A stretch of DNA of 61,865 bases from Saprospiraceae bacterium (GTDB lineage: Bacteria; Bacteroidota; Bacteroidia; Chitinophagales; Saprospiraceae), in the NCBI GenBank assembly GCA_020630955.1, contig JAHDIE010000010.1:30198-92062 (forward strand). Reading direction: 5' to 3'. The stretch's first letter is position 1, and each line of letters opens with the position of its first letter. The position numbers were made by a program, and so were the translations under genes. Shown in pieces: positions 24,769 to 34,848 of the stretch. The notes beneath the pieces were generated by a model, which was given only the letters and a program-made list of their open reading frames with translations, was not told the DNA's origin and searched no databases.

Positions 24769-27395
24769 GATTTGCGCTTAATAATTTCTTCAATTTGTTT
24801 TAGCTTAAGCATGCATTCAATTGGAGTCATGCTGTCAAGATCAAGCAATTCAAATTCTTTTTTAATATCAAGCCATCTCCCATCTTCATTATTGAAAATA
24901 CTCAATTGCACAGACTGTATTTCACTTTTTGAATTCTTTAAAGCTGTGTTCATCTCTTCTTTTTCTGAAATGGATTTTTTCTCAAGCTCTTTCAATAATT
25001 TTCCTGCTTGTGATAAAATTGATTTTGGCATCCCAGCCATTTTTGCTACATGAATCCCAAAGCTATGATTGCTTCCTCCTTCAACCAACTTTCTTAAGAA
25101 AAGTACTTTGTTGCCCATTTCTTTGGTGGCAACATTGAAGTTTTTGATTCTAGCGTATTGTGCAGCCAATTCATTAAGCTCATGGTAGTGTGTAGCAAAT
25201 AATGTTTTAGGATTTGCAGAAGGGTTATCATGCAGATAGCTTGCAATAGACCATGCAATAGAGATTCCATCATAAGTACTTGTTCCTCTTCCGATTTCAT
25301 CCAATAAGATGAGACTCCTTTCTGAAATGTTATTAAGAATGCTAGAGGTTTCTATCATCTCAACCATGAAAGTCGATTCACCACTTGATATGTTATCAGA
25401 TGCTCCCACTCTTGTAAAAAGCTTATCAATAAATCCTATTTTTGCTTCTTTAGCCGGCACATAACTTCCCATTTGAGCCATTAAACAAATCAATGCAGTT
25501 TGTCTTAGAATAGCCGATTTGCCAGACATATTTGGACCGGTAATCATGATTATTTGAGTCTCGGAATTGGAAATATTTAGGTCGTTTGGAATATAAGGCT
25601 CTCCAGCAGGTAATTCATGTTCAATTACAGGGTGTCTACCTTCAGTGATTGCAATTTCAAAACCTTCATTTATTTCAGGTCTGATATAATTATTTTTAAT
25701 TGCCAATTTAGCAAAAGATCTTAAACAATCTATTTGGGCCACTATTTTTGCGTTTTGCAGTATTGGCTCTATATAATTGCTTATGTTAATAATGAGCTCT
25801 TCATAGAATTTTGCTTCAAGTTGAGCAATTTTGTCTTGAGCTGAAAGGATTTTATTTTCAAGTGTTTTGAGTTCTTCGGTGATATATCGTTCAGAATTAG
25901 TCAAGGTTTGTTTCCTGATCCAATTATCTGGAATTAGGCCTTGATCTTTGTATTTATTGGTTACTTCAAGATAGTATCCAAAAACGTTGTTGAACCCAAT
26001 TTTCAAATTAACAATACCTGTTGCTTTTGCCTCTTCAGTTTGAATATCAACCAATAATTGTTTCCCATTTCTGATAATATCTCTCCATTCATCTAGTTCA
26101 GCATTAAATCCATCTTTGATTACTTGACCTTTATTTAATAGGGCGGGGGGGTCTTCCGAGAGGGTTTTATTGACCTCTTCCTGTAGTTTTGTACAAAGAT
26201 TTATTGTATCACTTAAAGCAACCATTGAATTTTGGTCACTTTTTTCCATCATCTCCTTGATAGGTTCTATAGCTTTAAGTGAACGCTCGAGACTTTTAAT
26301 TTCTTTTGGATTTATTTTTTTGGCAGCTAATCTTGCAGTGATTCTTTCTAAATCACCAATTCCTTTCAAGTGTTCTTCCAGTTCATCTAATTGGTCTGTA
26401 TTTTTGTAAAGAAATTCGACATTGTCATGTCTTGCTTTTATCGCAGTTGGACTTATTAACGGTAGCAGTACCCATTTTCTTAAAAGACGAGAACCCATTG
26501 GAGAGATGCATTGGTCTAATATTGATATCAGTGGCTTCCCTGTTGGGTGATTGCTGTTAATTAATTCGAGATTTCTGATCGTAAAACGATCAAGCCACAT
26601 AAATTCTTTGGTTTGAATTCTATTGATGCGAACAAGGTGATCTAGACTTTTATGTTCGGTTGTATTTAAATAATGAAGAATGCTGCCAGCAGCAACTTGA
26701 GCAGATTTCATTTCTTCAATTCCAAATCCTTTGAGCGAGCTAACTTCAAAATGGTCTAATAGTTTTTCGCGTGCATATTCTTCTTGATAAATCCATTCTT
26801 CGAGTTGAAAGGAATAATGGTCCTTTCCTAAAAGTTTAGAAATCTGTTGACCTTGACTTCTTGAAAAAATAATTTCTGATGGATTGAAAGATTGAACCAA
26901 TTTTGCAATCAGGGCGTCACTTCCTTCGGCTACCAAAAATTCACCAGTAGAAATGTCTAAAAAACTGATGCCATGATGATCGTTTTGATAATGGATTGAA
27001 CACAGAAAGTTATTTTCTTTGTGGTCTAAGATATTATCATGAAAAGTGACTCCAGGTGTTACAATATCTGTTACCCCTCTTTTTACTATTTTTTTCTCTT
27101 TACTTGGTTTTTCTAATTGCTCACATATGGCGACTCTAAATCCTGCCTTGACTAATTTGGGTAGGTAAACATCTACGCTGTGATATGGAAATCCAGCCAA
27201 TTCAATCTTTGACCCTCCGTTATTTCTAGAGGTCAACACAATACCTAATATTTTGGAAACAGTGATGGCATCTTCTCCGAAGGTTTCGTAAAAGTCCCCA
27301 ACTCTAAATAGCAAAAGTGCATCTGGATGTTCTTGCTTAACGCCCATATACTGTTTCATCAATGGGGTAACTTTATTTTTTGTGCTAGTTGCCAA
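24765..27395 (-). CDS. mutS: DNA mismatch repair protein MutS
   Basis: MutS recognises mismatches and small loops and starts repair with MutL. The 876-residue protein has the mismatch-reading Phe-x-Glu (Phe35, Glu37 in RVGDFYETFGED), the connector, lever and clamp, and the ATPase with Walker A GPNMSGKSAI (about 617-626), then TFMVEMIET and DEIGRGTSTYDG. There is no ATG: the start is TTG at 27395, with the purK stop 12 codons upstream in frame. It is the last gene of the rarA-purK-mutS unit. Confidence 0.97.
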   Translation of the reverse strand: MATSTKNKVTPLMKQYMGVKQEHPDALLLFRVGDFYETFGEDAITVSKILGIVLTSRNNGGSKIELAGFPYHSVDVYLPKLVKAGFRVAICEQLEKPSKEKKIVKRGVTDIVTPGVTFHDNILDHKENNFLCSIHYQNDHHGISFLDISTGEFLVAEGSDALIAKLVQSFNPSEIIFSRSQGQQISKLLGKDHYSFQLEEWIYQEEYAREKLLDHFEVSSLKGFGIEEMKSAQVAAGSILHYLNTTEHKSLDHLVRINRIQTKEFMWLDRFTIRNLELINSNHPTGKPLISILDQCISPMGSRLLRKWVLLPLISPTAIKARHDNVEFLYKNTDQLDELEEHLKGIGDLERITARLAAKKINPKEIKSLERSLKAIEPIKEMMEKSDQNSMVALSDTINLCTKLQEEVNKTLSEDPPALLNKGQVIKDGFNAELDEWRDIIRNGKQLLVDIQTEEAKATGIVNLKIGFNNVFGYYLEVTNKYKDQGLIPDNWIRKQTLTNSERYITEELKTLENKILSAQDKIAQLEAKFYEELIINISNYIEPILQNAKIVAQIDCLRSFAKLAIKNNYIRPEINEGFEIAITEGRHPVIEHELPAGEPYIPNDLNISNSETQIIMITGPNMSGKSAILRQTALICLMAQMGSYVPAKEAKIGFIDKLFTRVGASDNISSGESTFMVEMIETSSILNNISERSLILLDEIGRGTSTYDGISIAWSIASYLHDNPSANPKTLFATHYHELNELAAQYARIKNFNVATKEMGNKVLFLRKLVEGGSNHSFGIHVAKMAGMPKSILSQAGKLLKELEKKSISEKEEMNTALKNSKSEIQSVQLSIFNNEDGRWLDIKKEFELLDLDSMTPIECMLKLKQIEEIIKRKS

Positions 27396-27431
27396 TAGGT
27401 TTGTTTTAATCTTTAAATATATGTACAGTAA

Positions 27432-28574
27432 TTACGAATCCAAAATGCTTTTAATTTGACTCAAGGTATTTCTTGCCTTGGAAATATCTGAGTCTACTAT
27501 GTTGATATGTCCCATTTTACGCTTTGGCTTGGAAAGTTTTTTTCCATAAATATGTACATGAACACCTTCTAAAGAACAAATTTTTTCAAGTTTTGGGTAA
27601 TTTGCTGGGCCCGTATAGTCTTTTCTGCCAAGTAGATTTAACATAATGGCTGATTGATTGTATGATGTTGAACCCAATGGCAGATTACATATACTTCTTA
27701 GGTGTTGTTCAAACTGTGATGTTGTGCATGCTTCCATGGTAAGGTGACCACTATTGTGAGTTCTAGGAGCCATTTCATTTATAATGATATTATCATTTTT
27801 GTCTAGAAAAAATTCAATAGCAAGCAATCCTATCAAGTTTGTTTGTTGGGCAATTTCTTTGGCAATTTTTTGACACTCATCTTGATGAATATTGGACACT
27901 TCTGTAGGATATTGTAAATAGTCAACCAAATTTGCTTCTGGGTCAAAAACCATTTCCACTAATGGATAGGTCTTTATTTCTCCATGTTCATTCCTGGCTA
28001 CAATTACTGCAAGTTCTTTTTCTATTTCGATCATTTTTTCTGCAAATGACGGAACATCAAATGCTCTTTTTAAATCTGAAGCAGAATTGACAACTAGAAC
28101 CCCTTTTCCATCATATCCTTCAGTTCTGCTTTTTTGAACAAAAGGAATTTCTATTTCTCCTTTTTCTAATTTATAAAGCAAATCAACTTTGTTTTGGATA
28201 AAGACAAAATCACTTGTTGGCAATCCGTTTGCTTTGTAGAATTCTTTTTGAGTGCCTTTGTCTTTAATCATTTCAATCAAGGAAGGATCAGGAAAAACTT
28301 TTTTACCTTCTTTTTTTAATTGATGAAGGGCAGCAGTGTTTACGTTTTCAATTTCAATGGTGATAATATCCATCTCTTTTCCAAAGTTATAAACATCTTT
28401 TTCGTTTGTAAAATCTCCAATCGTAACATTTTGAGAAACGAGACCTGCAGGAAAATCCTTTGCTTTTTCAAGGAAATATGGCTGAATGCCGAAGTTTCCA
28501 GCTGCCAAGGCAAACATTCTCCCCAATTGTCCGCCTCCAAGTACTCCTATTTTTAAACTGTGTATATCATTCAT
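27432..28574 (-). CDS. purK: 5-(carboxyamino)imidazole ribonucleotide synthase PurK
   Basis: PurK uses ATP and bicarbonate to form N5-CAIR from AIR in purine synthesis. The 380-residue ATP-grasp protein shows the opening KIGVLGGGQLGRMFALAA, the catalytic-loop sequence SRTEGYDGKGV, the metal site around EFFLDKNDNIIINEMAPRTH, and the family hallmark NSGHLTMEACTTSQFEQH. It starts one base inside the rarA stop (TAATG). The adjacent DNA-repair genes are unrelated to purine synthesis, so the operon looks compositional. Confidence 0.95.
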   Translation of the reverse strand: MNDIHSLKIGVLGGGQLGRMFALAAGNFGIQPYFLEKAKDFPAGLVSQNVTIGDFTNEKDVYNFGKEMDIITIEIENVNTAALHQLKKEGKKVFPDPSLIEMIKDKGTQKEFYKANGLPTSDFVFIQNKVDLLYKLEKGEIEIPFVQKSRTEGYDGKGVLVVNSASDLKRAFDVPSFAEKMIEIEKELAVIVARNEHGEIKTYPLVEMVFDPEANLVDYLQYPTEVSNIHQDECQKIAKEIAQQTNLIGLLAIEFFLDKNDNIIINEMAPRTHNSGHLTMEACTTSQFEQHLRSICNLPLGSTSYNQSAIMLNLLGRKDYTGPANYPKLEKICSLEGVHVHIYGKKLSKPKRKMGHINIVDSDISKARNTLSQIKSILDS

Positions 28575-29866
28575 CAGTAATCATATCTTTTGTTCCAAAA
28601 ATCTTTAAGTATATTCTTGAATGTGTTTTCTGTTTTGTTATCTCCTGGCTCGTAAAATTTATGTCCACTTAAGTATTCTGGCATATAATTCATATCTACA
28701 AAATTCTTAGTGTAGTCATGTGCATATTGATAGTCCTTCCCGTAATTTAGTTCTTTCATCAACTTTGTTGGAGCATTTCTTAACTGTAAAGGAATGGGTT
28801 CGTTGGGGTTTTTTTGGACTTCTGTTTGTGCATTTTTAATAGCCATATAAGCAGTATTACTTTTCGGACTGCAAGCTAAGTAAATAGCGGCTTGAGCCAT
28901 CGGAATTCTTGCCTCTGGATATCCAATTTGATGTGCTGCTTGAAAACATTGATTGGCTATTAGTAAAGCATTTGGATTAGCAAGGCCAATATCTTCTGAA
29001 GCGGAAATAATCATTCGGCGACATATAAATAATGGATCCTCTCCGGCTTCAACCATTTTAGCTAAATAATAAATTGCTGCATTAGGATCGCTACCCCTGA
29101 TAGATTTAATAAAGGCAGAAATAACATTATAGTGTTGCTCTCCAGTTTTGTCATAAAGGACCATGTTTTGTTGAATGGTGTCTTCAACCATGCTGTTATC
29201 AATGGTCAAGGTATTAGAATCCAGATTTTTATTAACTACCAATTCAAGGCAATTTAACATTTTGCGGGCATCACCATTTGAGTATTTAATTAGAGCATCA
29301 TATTGTTCTACCTTTATTTGATAAGCTCCTAAGTATTGATCTTTATCAAGCGCATGATTTACAAGGTCAATTAATTCTTTGGTTGAAAGTTGGTCTAAGA
29401 TATAAACCTGCATTCTAGATAACAATGCAGGAATCACTTCGAATGAAGGATTTTCAGTTGTAGCACCTATCAAGGTAATCACACCTTTCTCTACTGCTCC
29501 TAAGAGAGCGTCTTGCTGAGATTTACTAAATCTATGTATTTCATCAATAAATAGGATAGGGTGAGGTTTGCTGAATAAATGCTGCTGTTCTGCGCGATGA
29601 ATCACCTCTCTAATCTCTTTAACCCCAGAATTAATAGCACTTAATGAATAGAAAGGTCTTTTTAATTCTTTACTAAGAATGAATGCTAGGGTGGTTTTGC
29701 CAACCCCAGGAGGGCCCCAAAGAACCATAGATGGAATCTGATTAGATTTAATTATCTTGTAAAGAAGTCCAGATTCTCCAACAAGATGAGCCTGACCATA
29801 ATAAGAATCCAGCGTTTCGGGACGCATTCTTTCTGCTAAAGGAATTTTTGGTTCTGAGTTTATCAT
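28574..29866 (-). CDS. rarA: Replication-associated recombination protein A (RarA/MgsA)
   Basis: RarA is an AAA+ ATPase related to clamp loaders that remodels stalled replication forks. The 430-residue protein has Walker A GPPGVGKTT (about residues 51-59), Walker B LFIDEIHRFSK and sensor GATTENPSFEVI, followed by the C-terminal tetramer domain with RGSDPNAAIYYLAKM. A TAAATTTG box lies nine bases upstream of the ATG. It leads an operon with purK and mutS, placing replication-fork and mismatch repair on one transcript. Confidence 0.95.
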   Translation of the reverse strand: MINSEPKIPLAERMRPETLDSYYGQAHLVGESGLLYKIIKSNQIPSMVLWGPPGVGKTTLAFILSKELKRPFYSLSAINSGVKEIREVIHRAEQQHLFSKPHPILFIDEIHRFSKSQQDALLGAVEKGVITLIGATTENPSFEVIPALLSRMQVYILDQLSTKELIDLVNHALDKDQYLGAYQIKVEQYDALIKYSNGDARKMLNCLELVVNKNLDSNTLTIDNSMVEDTIQQNMVLYDKTGEQHYNVISAFIKSIRGSDPNAAIYYLAKMVEAGEDPLFICRRMIISASEDIGLANPNALLIANQCFQAAHQIGYPEARIPMAQAAIYLACSPKSNTAYMAIKNAQTEVQKNPNEPIPLQLRNAPTKLMKELNYGKDYQYAHDYTKNFVDMNYMPEYLSGHKFYEPGDNKTENTFKNILKDFWNKRYDY

Positions 29867-29874
29867 TCGTAGCT

Positions 29875-29882
29875 CAAATTTA
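29875..29882 (-). promoter_or_regulatory. Candidate -7 promoter box of rarA-purK-mutS
   Basis: On the minus strand TAAATTTG matches TAnnTTTG exactly. It ends eight bases before the rarA ATG, which would give a nearly leaderless transcript. A -33 element is not obvious. Confidence 0.5.
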
Positions 29883-29915
29883 TTAGAAATATACTTTCGG
29901 GATTAATTTAGAGGC

Positions 29916-30584
29916 ATGAATGATTTGCTAAAATTAATAGATGAAGAGTTAAGAGCCATTGCTGACCCTGAAAAAGCTCAATGGATGAAAGAATATCTGA
30001 AAAATCAATTTGATTTCATTGGAGTGGCATCTCCCGAAAGAAAAATTATTGTAAGATTCCTTTGGAAAGAATACAAAAATGAAATAGTCAAAAATTGGCG
30101 AGAATTGTATCAGATTCTTTGGGATGCAGAGGCTCGGGAATATCAATATGTTGCTATGGATTTAATGACAAAAACAAAAAGAGAGTTGCAAAAAGAAGAT
30201 CTGGTCCTCATTGAACATTGGATTTGTCAAAAGTCATGGTGGGATACAGTTGATTCTTTAGCCTCAAATATGGCCGGAAAGTATTTTGAAAAGTTTCAAA
30301 ATCAAATTGAGCATATTATCCCTGAATGGATGTTTTCAAAAAATATGTGGCTAAATCGCTCAGCCATTATTTTTCAATTGAAATATAAAGAGAAAACGGA
30401 TTTTGAATTAATGAAAGAAAACATCCTGCATCATATAGATTCTAAAGAATTCTTTATCAATAAAGCATCTGGTTGGGCGCTTCGACAATATTCTAAATTT
30501 AATCCTCATGCTGTCAGAGAATTTATTCATGAACATCCGGAATTATCAGTTTTGACTATCCGGGAAGGGTCAAAATATATTTAA
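29916..30584 (+). CDS. AlkD-type DNA alkylation repair glycosylase
   Basis: The HEAT-repeat enzyme removes N3- and N7-alkylated purines. The 222-residue protein keeps every catalytic and DNA-contact residue of the Bacillus cereus AlkD at the same numbering: Trp109 and Asp113 (SWWDTVD), Arg148 (MWLNRSA) and Trp187 (ASGWALRQ). This is strong evidence that the glycosylase is active. It lacks a signal peptide, as expected for a DNA repair enzyme. It is divergent from rarA and ends at a terminator shared with the S46 peptidase. Confidence 0.94.
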   Translation: MNDLLKLIDEELRAIADPEKAQWMKEYLKNQFDFIGVASPERKIIVRFLWKEYKNEIVKNWRELYQILWDAEAREYQYVAMDLMTKTKRELQKEDLVLIEHWICQKSWWDTVDSLASNMAGKYFEKFQNQIEHIIPEWMFSKNMWLNRSAIIFQLKYKEKTDFELMKENILHHIDSKEFFINKASGWALRQYSKFNPHAVREFIHEHPELSVLTIREGSKYI

Positions 30585-30591
30585 ATAAATA

Positions 30592-30622
30592 AAACCCCAT
30601 CCAAAATCTTTTGAATGGGGTT
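30592..30622. terminator. Terminator between the AlkD gene and the S46 peptidase
   Basis: The arms AACCCCAT and ATGGGGTT form a GC-rich base, extended by AAAA/TTTT pairing through a small CC/GA mismatch. It sits between two convergent stops at 30584 and 30647. The T-tract is short, so I call it a probable terminator. Confidence 0.75.
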
Positions 30623-30646
30623 CTAATTATTTATTTTAAGCCGAAA

Positions 30647-32686
30647 TTATTTTCCGTCAAGTTCATCAACAAGTCTATCAGCCTTGTATACATATTTCAA
30701 AGCTGCATGAATTCCTCCAGCATGAACAGATACGGTTCTGTTAGACTCCTCATCAAATATAAAGTTACCTGGTAAAGATTCAATGTTACCATCAAATATT
30801 AGACCTACTGCTTCTCTATTTTTATTTATCATTGGGCTCCCGGAATTACCTCCAATTATATCGTTGGTTGAAACAATATTAACTGGTGATTTAAGAAGCT
30901 CCATGCTTGGATTTAACCATCTTTCAGGTAGATCCCATGGATAGACTTCTTCATGGGAATAATGCCTATCATACATTCCGAAAAATGTTGTTTTCCAAGG
31001 AGCTTTGGTTCCGTTATATTCATAATTTTTAATAACACCATCTGATATTCTTAAAGTAAAAGTTGCATCAGGTGGTAAGGCATCTCCATATACATCAAAA
31101 ATTTTATTTACGATTTCTGTTTCATACTGTTGTCTTATTGGACCAGACGATCTAAAGGCATTCACAGCATCCTTGTATTTAGGGATCAGTGACCTAGATA
31201 GCATTAGCATTGGATCACTACTTTTTGCAATTTTTTTATTTTTCTTCAGTAGTTTTTCCAACTTTGCATCATCCATAAAAGAGGATGCAGTAAATAAATG
31301 ATCTACAAAGCTTTCCATTGATCTTCCAGCCAACAGTTTTGACAAAAGATTGCTCTTTTTTGGCATAGCGTTGGAGATTTCTTCTAATAGCATAGAAAAC
31401 AATCTTTTCTCTCTTGAAGATCTAGCACTTTTTGCTAATTCCATCAGATCTGATTTTTTGGTCATGACTGTTTCCTTATCGGCACCATCTGAAATCATTG
31501 TTTCCAAATCATTAAGCTCGTGTAATAAGCTTAATACACTTCCTCTATAACCTGAGGGACCTAAATTGTTAATAGCCCATGCATGCGGGATTAATTTATT
31601 GTATTCTTTTTCAAGGTTTTCCCATGCACTAACGTCAGTTGATTTTGATTTCACCAATTCTTCCATGGCGACTTTTCTTCCATAAAGATCAGGATCGTTT
31701 AAACCTTTTAGTATTCCGCCATATGCTTTTTGACCGTTTGCGAGACTCGTAATTGAGCCTAATAATTCTTGTCCTTCCGCTACCTTATTAGGGTCATCTT
31801 TGATCAAAGCATATTCTTCTCTCATTAACTCAATTCTATTATCCATAAAAGCCAATGTTTCGTTGTATCTGTGCTTTCTGTCATAATCCAATTGGGCTGC
31901 AGTTCTATATCTTTCTGTTCTTCCTGGATTTCCAACAACAAAGACGGCTTCTCCTTCAACAGCACCATCCTTGTTGAACTTCAAATAATTTGATGAAGTG
32001 TCTAAAGGCTTGCCGTTTTCATCATATGCTCTCCAAAATGTAAAATCCAAATTGTATCTTGGGTAAGTGAAATTATCGGGATCACCACCATAAAATCCTA
32101 TGCTGTTTTCTGGCATACAAACCAATCTGATATCATCATATCTTTTGTAACCGTAGATAGAATATTTAATTCCACTGTAAAAGCCAACAACCTGCAGACG
32201 AAGATCATTCCATCCACTCATTTCTTTGTACTTGGCCTCGACTTCTTCTACTGAACTCGCCTTTACTTCATCAGTAACATCTTTCGCCATGATCATTTGT
32301 TCGACATACAGACCTTCTATTTTTCTTTCGTCTGTAAGTGTGGAAGCATAAAATCCTTGTTTGTCGAAATTCTCAGCCCCTTGTTGAGCTTTGATCCCTT
32401 CATCTCTTGAGCAGTGATGATTTGTCATGATTAAGCCTGAGGGTGAAACAAATGAGGCTGAACACCAACTTGCAAATCGTAAAGAAGATTTTCTTACAAA
32501 ATCAAACCACTCATCTTCTGGTTCAAAATCATATGCTTCTTTAAGCCACTCTTTTGGGGGGTTTTCAAATGTCCACATTCTTCCATAATCAAATGGGCTT
32601 GGTTCCTTTACTTGACCAAAAATCAAGCACGATTGCGCAATAAGTGTTAAGATTAATAATCTTCTTATTACAAAATTAAATTTCAT
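30647..32686 (-). CDS. S46 family dipeptidyl-peptidase (DPP7-like)
   Basis: S46 enzymes cut dipeptides from the N-terminus of oligopeptides in the periplasm. The 679 residues from ATG 32686 have a signal peptide (cleavage near FGQ). The chymotrypsin-like site shows TNHHC (His91) and Ser615 (GGNSGSP). At the S1-specificity position (Gly/Arg673 of the Porphyromonas enzymes) this protein has Gly633 in FDGN, pointing to a DPP7-type hydrophobic P1 preference rather than acidic DPP11. The C-terminus (VSVHAGGIHAALKYVYKADR) differs from the VDIRYVLF ending of characterised DPP7/DPP11. The frame extends 47 codons upstream, but Met at 32686 begins the signal. Confidence 0.92.
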   Translation of the reverse strand: MKFNFVIRRLLILTLIAQSCLIFGQVKEPSPFDYGRMWTFENPPKEWLKEAYDFEPEDEWFDFVRKSSLRFASWCSASFVSPSGLIMTNHHCSRDEGIKAQQGAENFDKQGFYASTLTDERKIEGLYVEQMIMAKDVTDEVKASSVEEVEAKYKEMSGWNDLRLQVVGFYSGIKYSIYGYKRYDDIRLVCMPENSIGFYGGDPDNFTYPRYNLDFTFWRAYDENGKPLDTSSNYLKFNKDGAVEGEAVFVVGNPGRTERYRTAAQLDYDRKHRYNETLAFMDNRIELMREEYALIKDDPNKVAEGQELLGSITSLANGQKAYGGILKGLNDPDLYGRKVAMEELVKSKSTDVSAWENLEKEYNKLIPHAWAINNLGPSGYRGSVLSLLHELNDLETMISDGADKETVMTKKSDLMELAKSARSSREKRLFSMLLEEISNAMPKKSNLLSKLLAGRSMESFVDHLFTASSFMDDAKLEKLLKKNKKIAKSSDPMLMLSRSLIPKYKDAVNAFRSSGPIRQQYETEIVNKIFDVYGDALPPDATFTLRISDGVIKNYEYNGTKAPWKTTFFGMYDRHYSHEEVYPWDLPERWLNPSMELLKSPVNIVSTNDIIGGNSGSPMINKNREAVGLIFDGNIESLPGNFIFDEESNRTVSVHAGGIHAALKYVYKADRLVDELDGK

Positions 32687-32865
32687 ATTTATTTGGTTTA
32701 AAATTTTCAACAGATTTGTTTGAACTTGTAATAGATAGGGTCTCACAGTATTAAGACGCCACAATATCTCCAACTTTTTCCATTTTTTATAAATGGAATA
32801 ATAAAAACACGCAAAAATTGGTTCCAAAACAGCCAGAATTCATCAATTAATGTCTTTTCAAATAA

Positions 32866-34746
32866 TTAATTTAACAAAGCATCCATGGTTTGGGAAGATA
32901 CAGCATGGTAGTTTGGTCTAGCTTTGGTATAAATACTTTTAGCTAAGTCGAGATCACCTACATTTTTGAGCCCTTTATACAATGGTGTAAGGAATTTTCG
33001 CCTTCCAATATTAACAAGAAAATTTTCTAATTCACTTTCAATATTTTTATAATATCCATTATAAATAGATTTCTCTAACCATGCAGCAATTATTTCTGAA
33101 TTACCTGATTTACTAAATTGATAAGTTTCATCTAAAGCCGATGCTTGAGTGTTGTCCATATCAGATGGGAGAGACCTAATAAAATGCAACCACTCATGCG
33201 TGGACCAGGCTTCAGTGCCCTTTGTTGTCCAATTATTCTCTTTAAATTTATCACCCATAAAGGCCTCTACCAAATCGAATTTATTTGATTCTACATTTGG
33301 CCTTAAAGAAGGTAGACCAGGGGAATAGACCCAAGCATCAATATCAATTTCTACACCCTCCGGTTGTATTAATACACGATTTAAATACTCTAAGAACTCT
33401 TCAGTGGTTAAGGTTTGGAATTGGTGATCTGAAAAATATTTTTTAAGAAATTCATCAAATTTTTCTCTTCCAACTTCTTCTTCCAAGGCCATTAGAAATA
33501 AGCATCCTTTTTCATAAGCAATATCCGTCATTCCATCATCTGGATCCCTTTCTTTTAGTGATAATTTTAGGTGCGTGTCGTCACTCTCTGCACCTAACTC
33601 TTTTATTTGATTATTCAAATCTTGGATTCCAAGCTGAGTGAGCATTTTTACATAATCAACACCATAGAGCGCTTCCATTATCCTTCTTTCAAAATATACA
33701 GTGAAGCCTTCGTTGAGCCAAAAATCATCCCAGGTAGCGTTGGTTACCAAATTTCCAGACCATGAATGTGCTAATTCATGTGCAATCAAGGCTGTAAGTG
33801 ATCTATCTCCAGCCAAAATGGTTGGAGTCGCAAAAGTGAGTCTCGGATTTTCCATTCCGCCAAAAGGGAAACTGGCTGGTAAAACAATCACATCATACTG
33901 TTCCCAAAGATAAGGTCCATACAATTCCTCAGCAGCTATTAGCATTTTCTCCATATCTGCAAATTCATATACTGCTTTATCTATTACACTGGGTTCAGCA
34001 TATACGCCTGTCCGTTTGCCAATAGGTTTAAATACTAAATCACCAATTGCTAATGCAATCAAATAAGGTGGTATAGCTTGCTCCATGATAAAATTATATT
34101 CACCGTTTTCATTTCTACTCTGCGGGTTTTTTGCTGACATTACAGCCATTAAATCACTCGGTACTTGAAGCTTTGCATCATACGTAACCCTAATTCCAGG
34201 ACTATCTTGGCAAGGTATCCAAGTCCTTGTTAAAATTGCCTGACCTTGGGTAAATAAAAATGGTTTTTGTTTGTCTGTTGTTTGAATTGGATCAAGCCAA
34301 TCAACAGCTGAAGCATTATCTGTTGTACTGTACTTTATTTTTACCTTGGTAGTATTTTCATTTATTTTTACATGCAAGGCTTGTCCTAAAAAATCATCAG
34401 ATTTACCTAGAGTAAAATCTGTCTTGACGTAATTTAATTGATTTTCAGACTCTTTGCTTGCAATTGAAATTGATTCAATTACAAGATTTTTTACATCAAA
34501 AATTATTTCTGATGCCCCATTATTTTGAATGGTATGAATAACCTCACCACTAAGAATTTTCTCTTTAAAATTTGCATGAAGATTCAAAGATAAATGTTTA
34601 GAAATGGCTTGATCTGGTTGGGCGTAACTATGGTGATCAGTTCGACTATGACTATGGGAATGCATTTGATCTAATTTTGGTAATTCTTGTTTACATGCAA
34701 GTAAACAGAAAATGAAAAGTATGTAGAAAATCGTATTATTTTTCAT
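32866..34746 (-). CDS. M1 family aminopeptidase, LTA4-hydrolase-like lipoprotein
   Basis: The 626-residue zinc metallopeptidase has a lipobox (LLAC, Cys18), a His-rich linker (residues 28-45), and the catalytic domain. It has the substrate-anchoring FGGMEN, the zinc motif HELAHSWSGN (His323, Glu324, His327) and the third ligand Glu346 (LNEGF). The C-terminal helical domain resembles leukotriene-A4 hydrolase. It removes N-terminal residues from peptides at the cell surface or in the periplasm. With the S46 peptidase immediately downstream it forms a peptide-degradation pair, separated by 179 bases without obvious motifs. Confidence 0.94.
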   Translation of the reverse strand: MKNNTIFYILFIFCLLACKQELPKLDQMHSHSHSRTDHHSYAQPDQAISKHLSLNLHANFKEKILSGEVIHTIQNNGASEIIFDVKNLVIESISIASKESENQLNYVKTDFTLGKSDDFLGQALHVKINENTTKVKIKYSTTDNASAVDWLDPIQTTDKQKPFLFTQGQAILTRTWIPCQDSPGIRVTYDAKLQVPSDLMAVMSAKNPQSRNENGEYNFIMEQAIPPYLIALAIGDLVFKPIGKRTGVYAEPSVIDKAVYEFADMEKMLIAAEELYGPYLWEQYDVIVLPASFPFGGMENPRLTFATPTILAGDRSLTALIAHELAHSWSGNLVTNATWDDFWLNEGFTVYFERRIMEALYGVDYVKMLTQLGIQDLNNQIKELGAESDDTHLKLSLKERDPDDGMTDIAYEKGCLFLMALEEEVGREKFDEFLKKYFSDHQFQTLTTEEFLEYLNRVLIQPEGVEIDIDAWVYSPGLPSLRPNVESNKFDLVEAFMGDKFKENNWTTKGTEAWSTHEWLHFIRSLPSDMDNTQASALDETYQFSKSGNSEIIAAWLEKSIYNGYYKNIESELENFLVNIGRRKFLTPLYKGLKNVGDLDLAKSIYTKARPNYHAVSSQTMDALLN

Positions 34747-34848
34747 ATTGATTTTTGTAATCTGTAGTATTAGATTGAAAAAGTCCGAATTAACGTATTA
34801 AACATGGAAAGTTAAAAACATTGAATCTTGATTTAAAAATGAATATTA

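Noticed and set aside
32778-32796. 7-bp hairpin TCCATTT / AAATGGA between M1 and S46 genes
   Set aside because: Short AT-rich stem with no T-tract on the relevant strand, so not supported as a terminator.
32687-32827. 47-codon extension of the S46 peptidase upstream of 32686
   Set aside because: It precedes a clear signal peptide starting at Met 32686 and looks like open non-coding sequence.
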